The notes under the pieces were generated by a model, which did no database searches, had not been told where the DNA came from, and saw nothing but the letters and a program-made list of their open reading frames with translations. Of a stretch of DNA of 64,000 nucleotides, positions 8,799-16,772 are shown in pieces. The position numbers and the translations under genes were made by a program. The stretch's first letter is position 1, and every line of letters begins with the position of its first letter. Origin of the DNA: Firmicutes bacterium HGW-Firmicutes-1 (GTDB taxonomy: Bacteria; Bacillota; Clostridia; Lachnospirales; Vallitaleaceae); contig PHAG01000012.1 in NCBI GenBank assembly GCA_002841625.1, positions 56,653-120,652 on the forward strand. The letters run 5' to 3'.

Positions 8799-8905
8799 GT
8801 GGGGGAACTAATTCCAACATCAGTGGGGGTCAAAGCCCCCACTGATGTGCAAGCGAAGCTTGCATTCGGTTACGAAACCGTAGCGAATGCGGAGGTTTTG
8901 TAACA
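8772..8905. repeat. multi-hairpin repeat element between the two-component genes
   Basis: The element has four consecutive stem-loops. TCCCCCACTT/AAGTGGGGGA is at 8784-8806, ATCAGTGGGGG/CCCCCACTGAT at 8819-8846, GCAAGC/GCTTGC at 8849-8863, and CGGTT/AACCG nested inside GCATTCG/CGAATGC at 8862-8890. The yesN-like stop codon lies in the first loop. The last 22 bases (8884-8905) recur with one mismatch at 23831-23852. Read on the minus strand, the order of hairpins ending in a G/C-rich terminal stem resembles the right ends and guide-RNA scaffolds of IS200/IS605-type elements. No tnpA or tnpB is nearby, so this would be a solo remnant. That last point is inference. Confidence 0.6.
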
Positions 8906-8954
8906 CTTAAAAATCTAATTATGATTTATCATCATTTTTATATATGGAGGCCAT

Positions 8955-10709
8955 ATGATTAAATGGAAAACCCATGTAATGTCAAAAGGTTATAGTATTC
9001 AGTATATTATCGCAATTTCGACAATTATCGTAGCAATACTACCGATGATTTATACAGGTTTGTCCATATATGAAAAGTATTCAGATCAAATTATCGAGAA
9101 TTCAAAGGTATATACTGGACAAATAATGGAACAGCTAAAAATAAATATTGACGATTATTTAGCCCAAGGGATTACTAGTCATAGTGATGTTGAAAATCTG
9201 TTGATGAACAATACAAGTGAAAACGACACTTCGGCGATTACCAATCTCAATATGTACTATTCATCGAGAAATGATATTGTTTCTATTTCTTTGTTTCATC
9301 TTGATGGTACTTTAATGAATACCGTTCCTAACTTACCACTAGCTGAAAATATTCAAATTTCAAAAGAAGACTGGTACCAAAACGTGATAGATCAAAACTC
9401 CATTTACTTTGTTTCTGATCCACATATTCAAAGGATTATTCAAGGTCAATATAAATGGGTGGTATCTATTTGCAAAGTAGTTGATTTTGGGGGGGCAAAT
9501 ACTGAGAAAAAAGCTATTTTAGTTGTGGATATGAGTTTGCAACCTCTCGTTGAATTGTGCGATAATTTAAATCTTGGGGGTAGTGGTTATGTATATATTG
9601 TAAATGAAGTTGATGAAATTATTTATCATCCACAGCAAGCAGTCGTTTTTTCAAGGTTAAAAGAAGAAATTTCTTACAAGTATAACGAACAAGGTGAAAC
9701 CTATAGGAATTCCCAAGGGGATGAGGTGCTAATTGTAAATAACAGCTTGAACTTTGTAAATTGGGATTTGATAGGGGTCTCCTATATTAAAAATATATCA
9801 GATCGAAATGTTCAAATTGCAAAAGAGATTATGGTAACCATTCCAATTATTTTGATTATTGTTGTGCTATTATCTTGGTATATATCGTATAAGATTTCCT
9901 TGCCAATTAAAGAATTAGGTAATCATATGAAGATTGTTGAAAAAGGTAATTTCGATATTCAATTGGATTTGAAAAATGGTGAATTAGAAGTAATGAATTT
10001 AACTGCCACTTTTAATATCATGGTAAAGCGGATTAAAGAATTAATAGATGAGAACAAAAAAGAACAGGAAGCAAAGAGGCATAATGAATTAAATGTTCTA
10101 CAAGCCCAAATAAATCCTCATTTTTTATACAATACACTAGATTCTATCATGTGGATGGCAGAAGCGGGAATGAGTGAGGATGTTGTTTTGATGGTTACAG
10201 CTCTTGCGAAATTATTTAGAATAAGCATTAGTAAGGGTCAAAATATTATTGCAGTTGAAGAAGAATTAGAACATGCAAAAAATTATTTGTTAATACAAAA
10301 AATAAGGTACAAAGAGAAATTTAATTTTTCAATTTATGCTAGTGATGAAGTGAAAGCGCTTAAAACTGTTAAACTCATTCTCCAACCGGTTATTGAAAAT
10401 GCCATTTATCACGGGATTGAATACATGGTTGATTTAGGAGAAATTGATATTTATGCTGAAATTGTTGGAGGAAAGTTGCTCTATACGGTAAAAGACAACG
10501 GTCTTGGAATGACGCCTGAAGTACTTGAATCTATTCGTAAAGGCACCATAGAAGTGAACCCTAACAAAGGTGGAAGTGGCGTAGGTGTAAGTAATGTGAA
10601 CCAACGTATTAAATTAAGATATGGGAATGAATATGGAATGGAAATCACTAGTGAAGAAGAAGTTGGAACAGAAGTGAAAATATGGTTGCCCATTATTCGA
10701 GGTGAGTAA
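8955..10709 (+). CDS. YesM-type sensor histidine kinase
   Basis: This is the membrane sensor kinase of the pair with the preceding response regulator. The 584-residue protein has an N-terminal membrane helix (residues ~15-37), a large extracellular Cache-like sensing domain (residues ~40-285) and a second helix (TIPIILIIVVLLSWYIS, ~297-318). A HAMP linker follows, then a His_kinase domain with the phospho-acceptor His in QINPHFLYNTLDS and a GHKL ATPase (VIENAIYHG, DNGLGM, GSGVGVSNV). The start ATG is four bases after GGAGG. The stop is two bases before the next start, so the binding protein is co-translated. An external sugar signal, possibly delivered by that binding protein, is inferred. 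Confidence 0.9.
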   Translation: MIKWKTHVMSKGYSIQYIIAISTIIVAILPMIYTGLSIYEKYSDQIIENSKVYTGQIMEQLKINIDDYLAQGITSHSDVENLLMNNTSENDTSAITNLNMYYSSRNDIVSISLFHLDGTLMNTVPNLPLAENIQISKEDWYQNVIDQNSIYFVSDPHIQRIIQGQYKWVVSICKVVDFGGANTEKKAILVVDMSLQPLVELCDNLNLGGSGYVYIVNEVDEIIYHPQQAVVFSRLKEEISYKYNEQGETYRNSQGDEVLIVNNSLNFVNWDLIGVSYIKNISDRNVQIAKEIMVTIPIILIIVVLLSWYISYKISLPIKELGNHMKIVEKGNFDIQLDLKNGELEVMNLTATFNIMVKRIKELIDENKKEQEAKRHNELNVLQAQINPHFLYNTLDSIMWMAEAGMSEDVVLMVTALAKLFRISISKGQNIIAVEEELEHAKNYLLIQKIRYKEKFNFSIYASDEVKALKTVKLILQPVIENAIYHGIEYMVDLGEIDIYAEIVGGKLLYTVKDNGLGMTPEVLESIRKGTIEVNPNKGGSGVGVSNVNQRIKLRYGNEYGMEITSEEEVGTEVKIWLPIIRGE

Positions 10710-10711
10710 AT

Positions 10712-11680
10712 ATGAAGATTGATCAAAGGAATGGTGTAATTTGGCTTGTTGCAGGACTAATCATTATGCTAATCGTTTTGTATCGGCTAAATGGAGATTT
10801 TGAACAAACCGAAAAGATGCAAATAACCATCATCACAAAATCTAAATATGGCGAAAACTGGGAGACAATTTCAAAAGGGATTCAAGCTGGAGCCAATGAA
10901 TTTGGTGTAACCGTTAAGCTTCTCGCCCCAGACAGCAATAAGGATGTAGAAGCGCAGAAAACCTTGCTTCAAGCTGCATCAACAAATGGAACGGATGCGA
11001 TTATTATCGCACCCATTGATTATAAGGTGCTTAACGAAACAATGGAAGATTTGAGTAAACAAGGTATACCAATGATTACAATGGTATCAAGAAATGAACG
11101 GTATCCGAATAAGTACTATATTGGACTTGATCATTACGAAACAGGGAAAAAAATAGGTCGAGTAATCGTTAAAGAAATAGGTACCAAAGGAGTGGTTTCT
11201 CTAATGGGTATGGTAGAATTATCAGATGATAATGTAATGAGGGAAAAAGGCATTCGGGATTATTTAAGTGAACATACTTCTATAAGCATCGTAGAAAAGG
11301 TGGAGAATATTACCGGTGAATTTTCAATAACGATGCATACGAATAATATGTTAAAAAAGCATCCAGAAATCAATGCATTTGTGGGCATAGATGAGGAAGC
11401 TACGAGAGGTATTTGCTTGGCATTGAAAAACAAAAAGCCAGGATTAACGGTTATTGGGTATGGTAGTAGCCATGACATTGTAAACAACTTAGAATTAAAA
11501 GTAATAGACAAGCTCGTTGTACCCAATTATTTTGGGATTGGTTACATGGCAATAAAAAATACGGTAGATTATATGAATAAAAAGGAGTTTGATGAAATCA
11601 CATATATTGAGCCAATGGTTATCGATTTGGACAGTGTATACGATGAAAACGTACAAAAGGTATTGTTTTCTATTCAATAA
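10712..11680 (+). CDS. membrane-anchored sugar-binding protein, probable co-sensor
   Basis: This is a periplasmic-binding-protein-like protein (LacI/ribose-binding superfamily) of 322 residues. Its single N-terminal hydrophobic segment, VIWLVAGLIIMLIVLY, has no lipobox cysteine, so it appears tethered by an uncleaved helix. The binding domain shows the usual alternating pattern, with ITKSKYGENWETISKGI, TDAIIIAPID, YIGLDHYETGKKIG and INAFVGIDEEATRG. It starts two bases after the histidine kinase stop, with AGGTGAG as ribosome site, and ends at a strong terminator. Lack of lipidation, linkage to the kinase and separation from the transporter by a terminator suggest it presents a sugar to the kinase rather than to the ABC permease. 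That role is inferred. Confidence 0.82.
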   Translation: MKIDQRNGVIWLVAGLIIMLIVLYRLNGDFEQTEKMQITIITKSKYGENWETISKGIQAGANEFGVTVKLLAPDSNKDVEAQKTLLQAASTNGTDAIIIAPIDYKVLNETMEDLSKQGIPMITMVSRNERYPNKYYIGLDHYETGKKIGRVIVKEIGTKGVVSLMGMVELSDDNVMREKGIRDYLSEHTSISIVEKVENITGEFSITMHTNNMLKKHPEINAFVGIDEEATRGICLALKNKKPGLTVIGYGSSHDIVNNLELKVIDKLVVPNYFGIGYMAIKNTVDYMNKKEFDEITYIEPMVIDLDSVYDENVQKVLFSIQ

Positions 11681-11687
11681 TACAATG

Positions 11688-11718
11688 AAGTATAGATTTT
11701 AGGATCTATACTTTATTT
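11688..11718 (+). terminator. terminator after the two-component/binding-protein operon
   Basis: Perfect 10-base arms AAGTATAGAT (11688-11697) and ATCTATACTT (11704-11713) with a six-base loop are followed by a T-rich tail. Confidence 0.85.
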
Positions 11719-11787
11719 ATTATATCCAAAATTAAGAATTAAATGAATGAATTGTAGTAGAAATTCAACAACTAATCGTAGAATTTC

Positions 11788-11818
11788 TTGCGCAATTGTT
11801 TGATAACTTCTTTATAAT
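11788..11818 (+). promoter_or_regulatory. possible promoter of mglB
   Basis: A perfect TATAAT (11813-11818) lies 46 bases upstream of mglB. The best -35 candidate, TTGCGC (11788-11793), is at a long 19-base spacing, as expected for a promoter that needs an activator such as the YesN-type regulator upstream. Confidence 0.5.
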
Positions 11819-11863
11819 AAGGTTTGTAATCATTAACTATTATCTCAATTAGGGGGTTTATCA

Positions 11864-12901
11864 ATGAAGAAAAGTTTAGCAATATTATTAGTATTGGCTT
11901 TATCAATTGGTCTTTTTGCAGGCTGTGCTAAAGAAGCAGTTGAAACATCAGGTGGTGGAGAACTACCAAATATCGGTGTAACTATTTATAAATATGATGA
12001 TAACTTCATGTCATTTGTAAGAAGAGCTATTGAAAAAAATGCTGAAGGCAATGCAACTCTAGAATTAAATGATTCACAAAATGACCAAGCAAAACAAAAC
12101 GAACAAGTTGATTTAATGATTTCTAAAGGTGTAAATGTATTGGCAATTAACTTAGTTGATCCACAAGCGGCTGCTTCAATTATTACAAAAGCAAAAGATG
12201 CTGGCCTACCATTGGTTTTCTTTAACAAAGAACCAAGTGCAACAGACATGGCAAGTTATGATAAATGCTGGTATGTTGGAACTGCTTCAGCAGAAGCTGG
12301 TGTTATTCAAGGAGAATTAATTCTTGAATCATGGAAAGCTCATCCAGAATGGGATAAAAATGGCGACGGAATTATGCAATATGTTTTACTTAAAGGTGAA
12401 CCAGGACATCCAGACGCAGAAGCTCGTACAACTTTCGCAGTATCAACAGTAACAGATGCAGGCGTTAAAGTTGAAGAATTAGAACTTCAAACTGGTATGT
12501 GGGATACAGTAAAAGCGAAAGAACTTATGGACACATGGTTATCAAAACATGGTGATGCGATTGAGTATGTTATCGCTAATAATGATGGTATGGCACTTGG
12601 TGCAGTTTCTTCTCTACAAGCAGAAGGATATTTCACAGGCGACAAGTTTATGCCAGTAGTTGGTGTAGATGCTATTCCTGACGTATTAACAAAAATTGAA
12701 GAAGGTACTATGGTTGGTACAGTACTTAATGATGCTGCAAACCAAGGTAAAGCTACTGTAGATTTATCTAGAAACGTTGCACAAGGTAAAGATCCATTAG
12801 ATGGTACTACATGGGTACTTGATGAATCTAAAGCAGTTCGTGTTCCTTATGTAGCAGTTACTATGGAAAATCTTGAAATGGCTAAAAAATCATACGAATA
12901 A
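11864..12901 (+). CDS. mglB: galactose/glucose-binding lipoprotein of the Mgl ABC importer
   Basis: This is the extracellular solute-binding protein that delivers galactose or glucose to MglAC. The 345-residue protein has a lipoprotein signal peptide with lipobox LFAGC (Cys near residue 21). It keeps the sugar-contact residues known from E. coli MglB: YKYDDNFM, INLVDP, GHPDAEAR, the Trp in TGMWDT, NNDGMALG, GVDAIPD and LNDAANQ. The calcium-binding loop DKNGDGIMQ is also intact. The gene lies between a terminator and an attenuator-like hairpin that separates it from mglA, as is usual where the binding protein is made in excess. Confidence 0.95.
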   Translation: MKKSLAILLVLALSIGLFAGCAKEAVETSGGGELPNIGVTIYKYDDNFMSFVRRAIEKNAEGNATLELNDSQNDQAKQNEQVDLMISKGVNVLAINLVDPQAAASIITKAKDAGLPLVFFNKEPSATDMASYDKCWYVGTASAEAGVIQGELILESWKAHPEWDKNGDGIMQYVLLKGEPGHPDAEARTTFAVSTVTDAGVKVEELELQTGMWDTVKAKELMDTWLSKHGDAIEYVIANNDGMALGAVSSLQAEGYFTGDKFMPVVGVDAIPDVLTKIEEGTMVGTVLNDAANQGKATVDLSRNVAQGKDPLDGTTWVLDESKAVRVPYVAVTMENLEMAKKSYE

Positions 12902-12927
12902 TACATAGTAAATAGCAAATATTTATT

Positions 12928-12960
12928 GCCGAAGATGTCAATGGCATCTTCGGCTTTGAT
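12928..12960 (+). terminator. stem-loop between mglB and mglA (attenuator-like)
   Basis: GCCGAAGATG (12928-12937) and CATCTTCGGC (12945-12954) form a perfect 10-base stem with a seven-base loop and a short T stretch. It likely lowers read-through into mglA or stabilises mglB mRNA. Confidence 0.75.
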
Positions 12961-13012
12961 ATAGCTTTCGAAACATTATTTGATAGGATAGTATCAATAC
13001 AGGAGGTTTAAG

Positions 13013-14536
13013 ATGGTCGATATAACCCAAGAAATTGCTAATAAACCATTTATATTAGAAATGAAGAATATGTCTAAGTCCTTTCCTGGGGTTAAAGCTC
13101 TTGATCAAGCGATGCTTTCGGTAAGAGAAGGGACTGTGCATGCTTTACTTGGTGAAAATGGTGCGGGCAAGTCCACTTTGATGAAGTGTTTGTTTGGCAT
13201 TTACCATGAAGATGAAGGGGAAATCATATTTAATCATCAAAAATTGAAAGTCTCTTCAGCAAAGCAAGCACTTGATCATGGCATTTCAATGGTACATCAA
13301 GAATTAAATCAAGTTAAAGATATGAGAATTATGGACAATATTTGGCTGGGTAGATTCCCAACAAAAGGCCCCTTTGCTGATGAAGTGAAAATGTATCAAG
13401 CGACAGCAAAAATATTTAAAGAGTTAGAAATAACGCTAAATCCCAAACAAAGGGTAAGAAATCTTTCGGTTTCGGAAAGTCAAATGACAGAAATAGCAAA
13501 AGCTGTTTCCTATGATTCCAAGGTTATTGTTATGGATGAACCTACATCCTCATTAACAGAAACAGAAGTGAAGCACTTATTTAGGATTATTCGATCTTTA
13601 AAAGCAAGAGGTGTTGGAATCATCTATATTTCTCATAAAATGGAAGAAATTAAAGAAATATCTGATGAAGTAACTATCATGAGAGATGGTAAATACATAG
13701 CAACGAGAAATTCGAACGAAGTAACTACGGATGAGATTATAAGCTTAATGGTAGGTAGAGATTTGACCAATCGTTTTCCAGTTAAAGTCAATAAACCAGG
13801 CAAAGTTATCATGAAGGTGGAAAATTTAACTTCATTACATCAACCAGCAGTGATTGATGCAAGCTTTGAACTAAGAAAAGGGGAAATACTTGGCATAGCA
13901 GGTTTGGTTGGTTCTAGAAGAACAGAATTATTAGAAACCATTTTTGGTACCCGCGTTAAAAAATCAGGAACCATTTATTTGAATGGCAAAGAGATTAAAA
14001 ATAAACATCCTAAAGAATCAATTAAAAATGGATTTGCATTGGTTACAGAGGAACGTCGTGAAACAGGGATATTTGGTGTTTCAAATATATTATTTAATTC
14101 AGTAATAGCGAATTTAAAAAGATATGTTCTTCCAATCCAATTATTAGATAATAAAAAGATGCAAGAAGATACACAGTGGGTAATCAATAGCATGTCCGTA
14201 AAAACACCATCACAAAAAACGCGAATTCAATCTCTATCAGGTGGAAACCAACAGAAGGTTATTTTAGGTCGATGGTTATTAACTGAGCCAGATGTTTTGC
14301 TATTAGATGAGCCAACAAGAGGTATTGATGTTGGTGCTAAGTATGATATATACGAATTAATGATAGAGCTGGCAGCAAAAGAAAAGGCAGTCATCATGGT
14401 TTCCTCTGAGATGCCAGAGCTAATAGGTGTTACAGATCGTATACTTGTTATGAGTAATGGTCGTGTAGCTGGGATTGTTAATACCGATGAAACAAATCAA
14501 GAAGAAATTCTTAGGCTAGCTGCCAAATACTTATAA
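13013..14536 (+). CDS. mglA: Mgl ABC importer ATPase (double ABC domain)
   Basis: It energises galactose/methyl-galactoside import. The 507-residue protein has two ABC modules, as in carbohydrate CUT2-class transporters. Module 1 has Walker [10 protein letters not shown], signature LSVSESQ and Walker [12 protein letters not shown]. Module 2 has a degenerate Walker A ([10 protein letters not shown]) but a good signature LSGGNQQK and Walker [16 protein letters not shown]. This asymmetry is normal for MglA/RbsA. An AGGAGG site precedes the ATG. mglC follows after 11 bases. Confidence 0.95.
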   Translation: MVDITQEIANKPFILEMKNMSKSFPGVKALDQAMLSVREGTVHALLGENGAGKSTLMKCLFGIYHEDEGEIIFNHQKLKVSSAKQALDHGISMVHQELNQVKDMRIMDNIWLGRFPTKGPFADEVKMYQATAKIFKELEITLNPKQRVRNLSVSESQMTEIAKAVSYDSKVIVMDEPTSSLTETEVKHLFRIIRSLKARGVGIIYISHKMEEIKEISDEVTIMRDGKYIATRNSNEVTTDEIISLMVGRDLTNRFPVKVNKPGKVIMKVENLTSLHQPAVIDASFELRKGEILGIAGLVGSRRTELLETIFGTRVKKSGTIYLNGKEIKNKHPKESIKNGFALVTEERRETGIFGVSNILFNSVIANLKRYVLPIQLLDNKKMQEDTQWVINSMSVKTPSQKTRIQSLSGGNQQKVILGRWLLTEPDVLLLDEPTRGIDVGAKYDIYELMIELAAKEKAVIMVSSEMPELIGVTDRILVMSNGRVAGIVNTDETNQEEILRLAAKYL

Positions 14537-14547
14537 GGAGTGAAAAT

Positions 14548-15585
14548 ATGGAAGAAAAAGTTATAAATTCAAGAAAGAACATGTATGACAATATTACGAA
14601 GTGGATGATGAATAATGCGATCTACTTGGTATTGTTAGCCCTACTAATTATAATCATTATTATTTCACCTGATTTTATATCTCTTAGAAACTTTAAAAAC
14701 ATATTAGCACAAGCCTCCACTCGTGTTATTATGGCACTTGGTGTAGGGGGAATCATTGTTGCAAAAGGAACGGATTTATCCTTAGGACGACAAGTAGGAT
14801 TAGCCGCTGTTATTTCAGCTTCCTTACTACAAGATATCAACTATGAATATAGAATGTACCCCGAATTACCAGTACTAAAGATTATTATCCCTATTTTAAT
14901 TGTTATGCTTGTAACGGCATTATTTAGTACGTTAAATGGTTTTATCGTTGCTAAGCTACATGTAGATCCATTTATTGCTACCTTAGGTATGATGGTTATT
15001 GTTTATGGGGTTAATTCCATTTACTATGACCGACCACCTTATGGAGCTCAACCTATTGGTGGACTAGATAAGAGATTTACTGGCTTTGCACAAGGATCTA
15101 TACATATAGGTCCCATTGATATCCCTCTATTGATTATTTATGCTATGATTATTATTGGAATCATGTGGGTAATATGGACGAAAACAAGCTTCGGTAAAAA
15201 TATGTTTGCCATTGGTGGCAATAAAGAAGCCGCCTTGGTATCAGGTGTAAATGTTGTATTATGCACGATTTTAGTGTATACCTTAGCTGGCTTATTATAT
15301 GGTCTTGGTGGATCCCTTGAAGCAGCGAGAATTGGTAGCGCAACAAACAATACCGGGAATATGTATGAATTAGATGCAATATCGGCCTGTATTGTTGGAG
15401 GGTTATCCTTCAATGGAGGAGTTGGCTCGATATCTGGTATTGTTACTGGTGTACTCATCTTTCAGGTTATAGCGTATGGGTTATCATTTATAGGGGTAAA
15501 TCCATATTTGCAGTTTATAATAAAAGGATTAATTATTATTATTGCAGTAGCTATTGACTCAAGAAAGCACGGTAAAAATAAGTAA
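14548..15585 (+). CDS. mglC: Mgl ABC importer permease
   Basis: This is the integral membrane subunit of the galactose/glucose importer, 345 residues with about ten hydrophobic segments (starting AIYLVLLALLIIIIIISP). The CUT2 permease signatures are present: GGIIVAKGTDLSLGRQVGL near residue 70 and the coupling region GKNMFAIGGNKEAALVSGVN near 215. It is the last gene of mglBAC and is followed by a strong terminator. Confidence 0.95.
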   Translation: MEEKVINSRKNMYDNITKWMMNNAIYLVLLALLIIIIIISPDFISLRNFKNILAQASTRVIMALGVGGIIVAKGTDLSLGRQVGLAAVISASLLQDINYEYRMYPELPVLKIIIPILIVMLVTALFSTLNGFIVAKLHVDPFIATLGMMVIVYGVNSIYYDRPPYGAQPIGGLDKRFTGFAQGSIHIGPIDIPLLIIYAMIIIGIMWVIWTKTSFGKNMFAIGGNKEAALVSGVNVVLCTILVYTLAGLLYGLGGSLEAARIGSATNNTGNMYELDAISACIVGGLSFNGGVGSISGIVTGVLIFQVIAYGLSFIGVNPYLQFIIKGLIIIIAVAIDSRKHGKNK

Positions 15586-15609
15586 ATCCGTTTTAATTCC
15601 CATAGTTTG

Positions 15610-15656
15610 ACAAAAAGACTAATAACAGGATGTTTCATTAGTCTTTTTGTATTTTA
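15610..15656 (+). terminator. terminator after mglC
   Basis: Perfect 14-base arms ACAAAAAGACTAAT (15610-15623) and ATTAGTCTTTTTGT (15637-15650) are followed by ATTTTATT. Confidence 0.88.
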
Positions 15657-15660
15657 TTAC

Positions 15661-15689
15661 TTGATGAAAAATAAGGTTTCTAGTAAAAT
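15661..15689 (+). promoter_or_regulatory. promoter of the second mglB-like gene
   Basis: TTGATG (15661-15666), 17 bases, then TAAAAT (15684-15689) lie 38 bases upstream of the start codon. Confidence 0.6.
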
Positions 15690-15727
15690 AAAAAGTACTA
15701 AGATATGATGATAAGGAGAAAATTCCT

Positions 15728-16750
15728 ATGAAAAGAGCAAAACGAAATCTTATTATTATAAATATATTTCTGTTATCAATTCTAATTGTGGGTTGTTCAA
15801 AGGGGAATAGCGATATTTCAGCAATTCAGGTATCAGATTCTTTTAAAATAGGTGTGCTAATTTATCGATTTGATGATCAATTTATTTCTTCTGTAATTGA
15901 TGTAATTGAAGAAGAAGCAGAAAAATTGAATGAAATAAGTCCTAAGAAACTTGAAGTTACCATTTTTGACGGTAAAAATCAACAAGATATACAAACAGAT
16001 CAGATGAAACAGCTCATTAAGGACGATTTCGATGCACTTGCAATAAATCTAGTTGATAGAAGCAAAGCATCTGTCATTATTAACTTAGCTAAAGAAGCAG
16101 ATATACCAGTTATTTTTTTTAATCGAGAACCTGTACAGGTTGACATGGCAAGATGGGATAAAATTTATTACGTGGGTACAAAAGGAGAAGAATCTGGATT
16201 GATTCAGGGAGAGATAGCAGGTGAATATTGGCTAGCACATCCAGAAGCTGATAAAAATGGGGATGGCATTATGCAATTTGTTCTGATTGAAGGACAGCCA
16301 GGACATCAAGACGTGATTCCTCGTTCTAGATATAGTGTGCAAGCACTTCAAGACATGAACATACAAGTAGAAGAACTTGTGAGGGATACAGCGAATTGGC
16401 AAAGATTAGAGGCGCAAGATTTAATGAATAACTGGTTAGATTATTTTGGTGATGATATTGAGATGGTTTTATCCAACAATGATTCAATGGCGTTAGGTGC
16501 TATTGATGCCATGCGCGATCATGGTACTGAAATATTGCCGGTAGTTGGAATTGATGGAATAGATTTGGCGAGAGAAGCTTTGTATAAAGGTGAAATTATT
16601 GGAACAGTATTCAATGATAATTTAGGGCAAGGTAAAATGGTTATGGATATGGCATACTATCTAGCCCAAGATTTAGATCCTACACTTTTTATTGATCATA
16701 TTGAAGATGGTACCTATTACTGGGTAAATTATCAAAAGATTATCGATTGA
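15728..16750 (+). CDS. second galactose/glucose-binding lipoprotein (MglB paralogue)
   Basis: This is a 340-residue MglB-like lipoprotein with lipobox LIVGC (Cys near 23). Its ligand pocket aligns with mglB position by position: YRFDDQF, INLVDRS, GHQDVIPR, the Trp in TANWQR, NNDSMALG, GIDGID and FNDNLGQG. The calcium loop DKNGDGIMQ is also kept, so it should bind a similar hexose. It has its own promoter behind the mglC terminator and lies next to the beta-galactosidase gene, tail to tail. It may serve MglAC as an alternative binding protein or act in sensing or chemotaxis. Overall divergence from mglB is large for a recent duplication. Confidence 0.87.
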   Translation: MKRAKRNLIIINIFLLSILIVGCSKGNSDISAIQVSDSFKIGVLIYRFDDQFISSVIDVIEEEAEKLNEISPKKLEVTIFDGKNQQDIQTDQMKQLIKDDFDALAINLVDRSKASVIINLAKEADIPVIFFNREPVQVDMARWDKIYYVGTKGEESGLIQGEIAGEYWLAHPEADKNGDGIMQFVLIEGQPGHQDVIPRSRYSVQALQDMNIQVEELVRDTANWQRLEAQDLMNNWLDYFGDDIEMVLSNNDSMALGAIDAMRDHGTEILPVVGIDGIDLAREALYKGEIIGTVFNDNLGQGKMVMDMAYYLAQDLDPTLFIDHIEDGTYYWVNYQKIID

Positions 16751-16772
16751 ATAAGCTGTTCCATTAAATGTG

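Noticed and set aside
15138..15458. Leftward open frames inside mglC and other genes
   Set aside because: They are shadows of membrane-protein codons, with no ribosome sites and composition explained by the real genes on the other strand.
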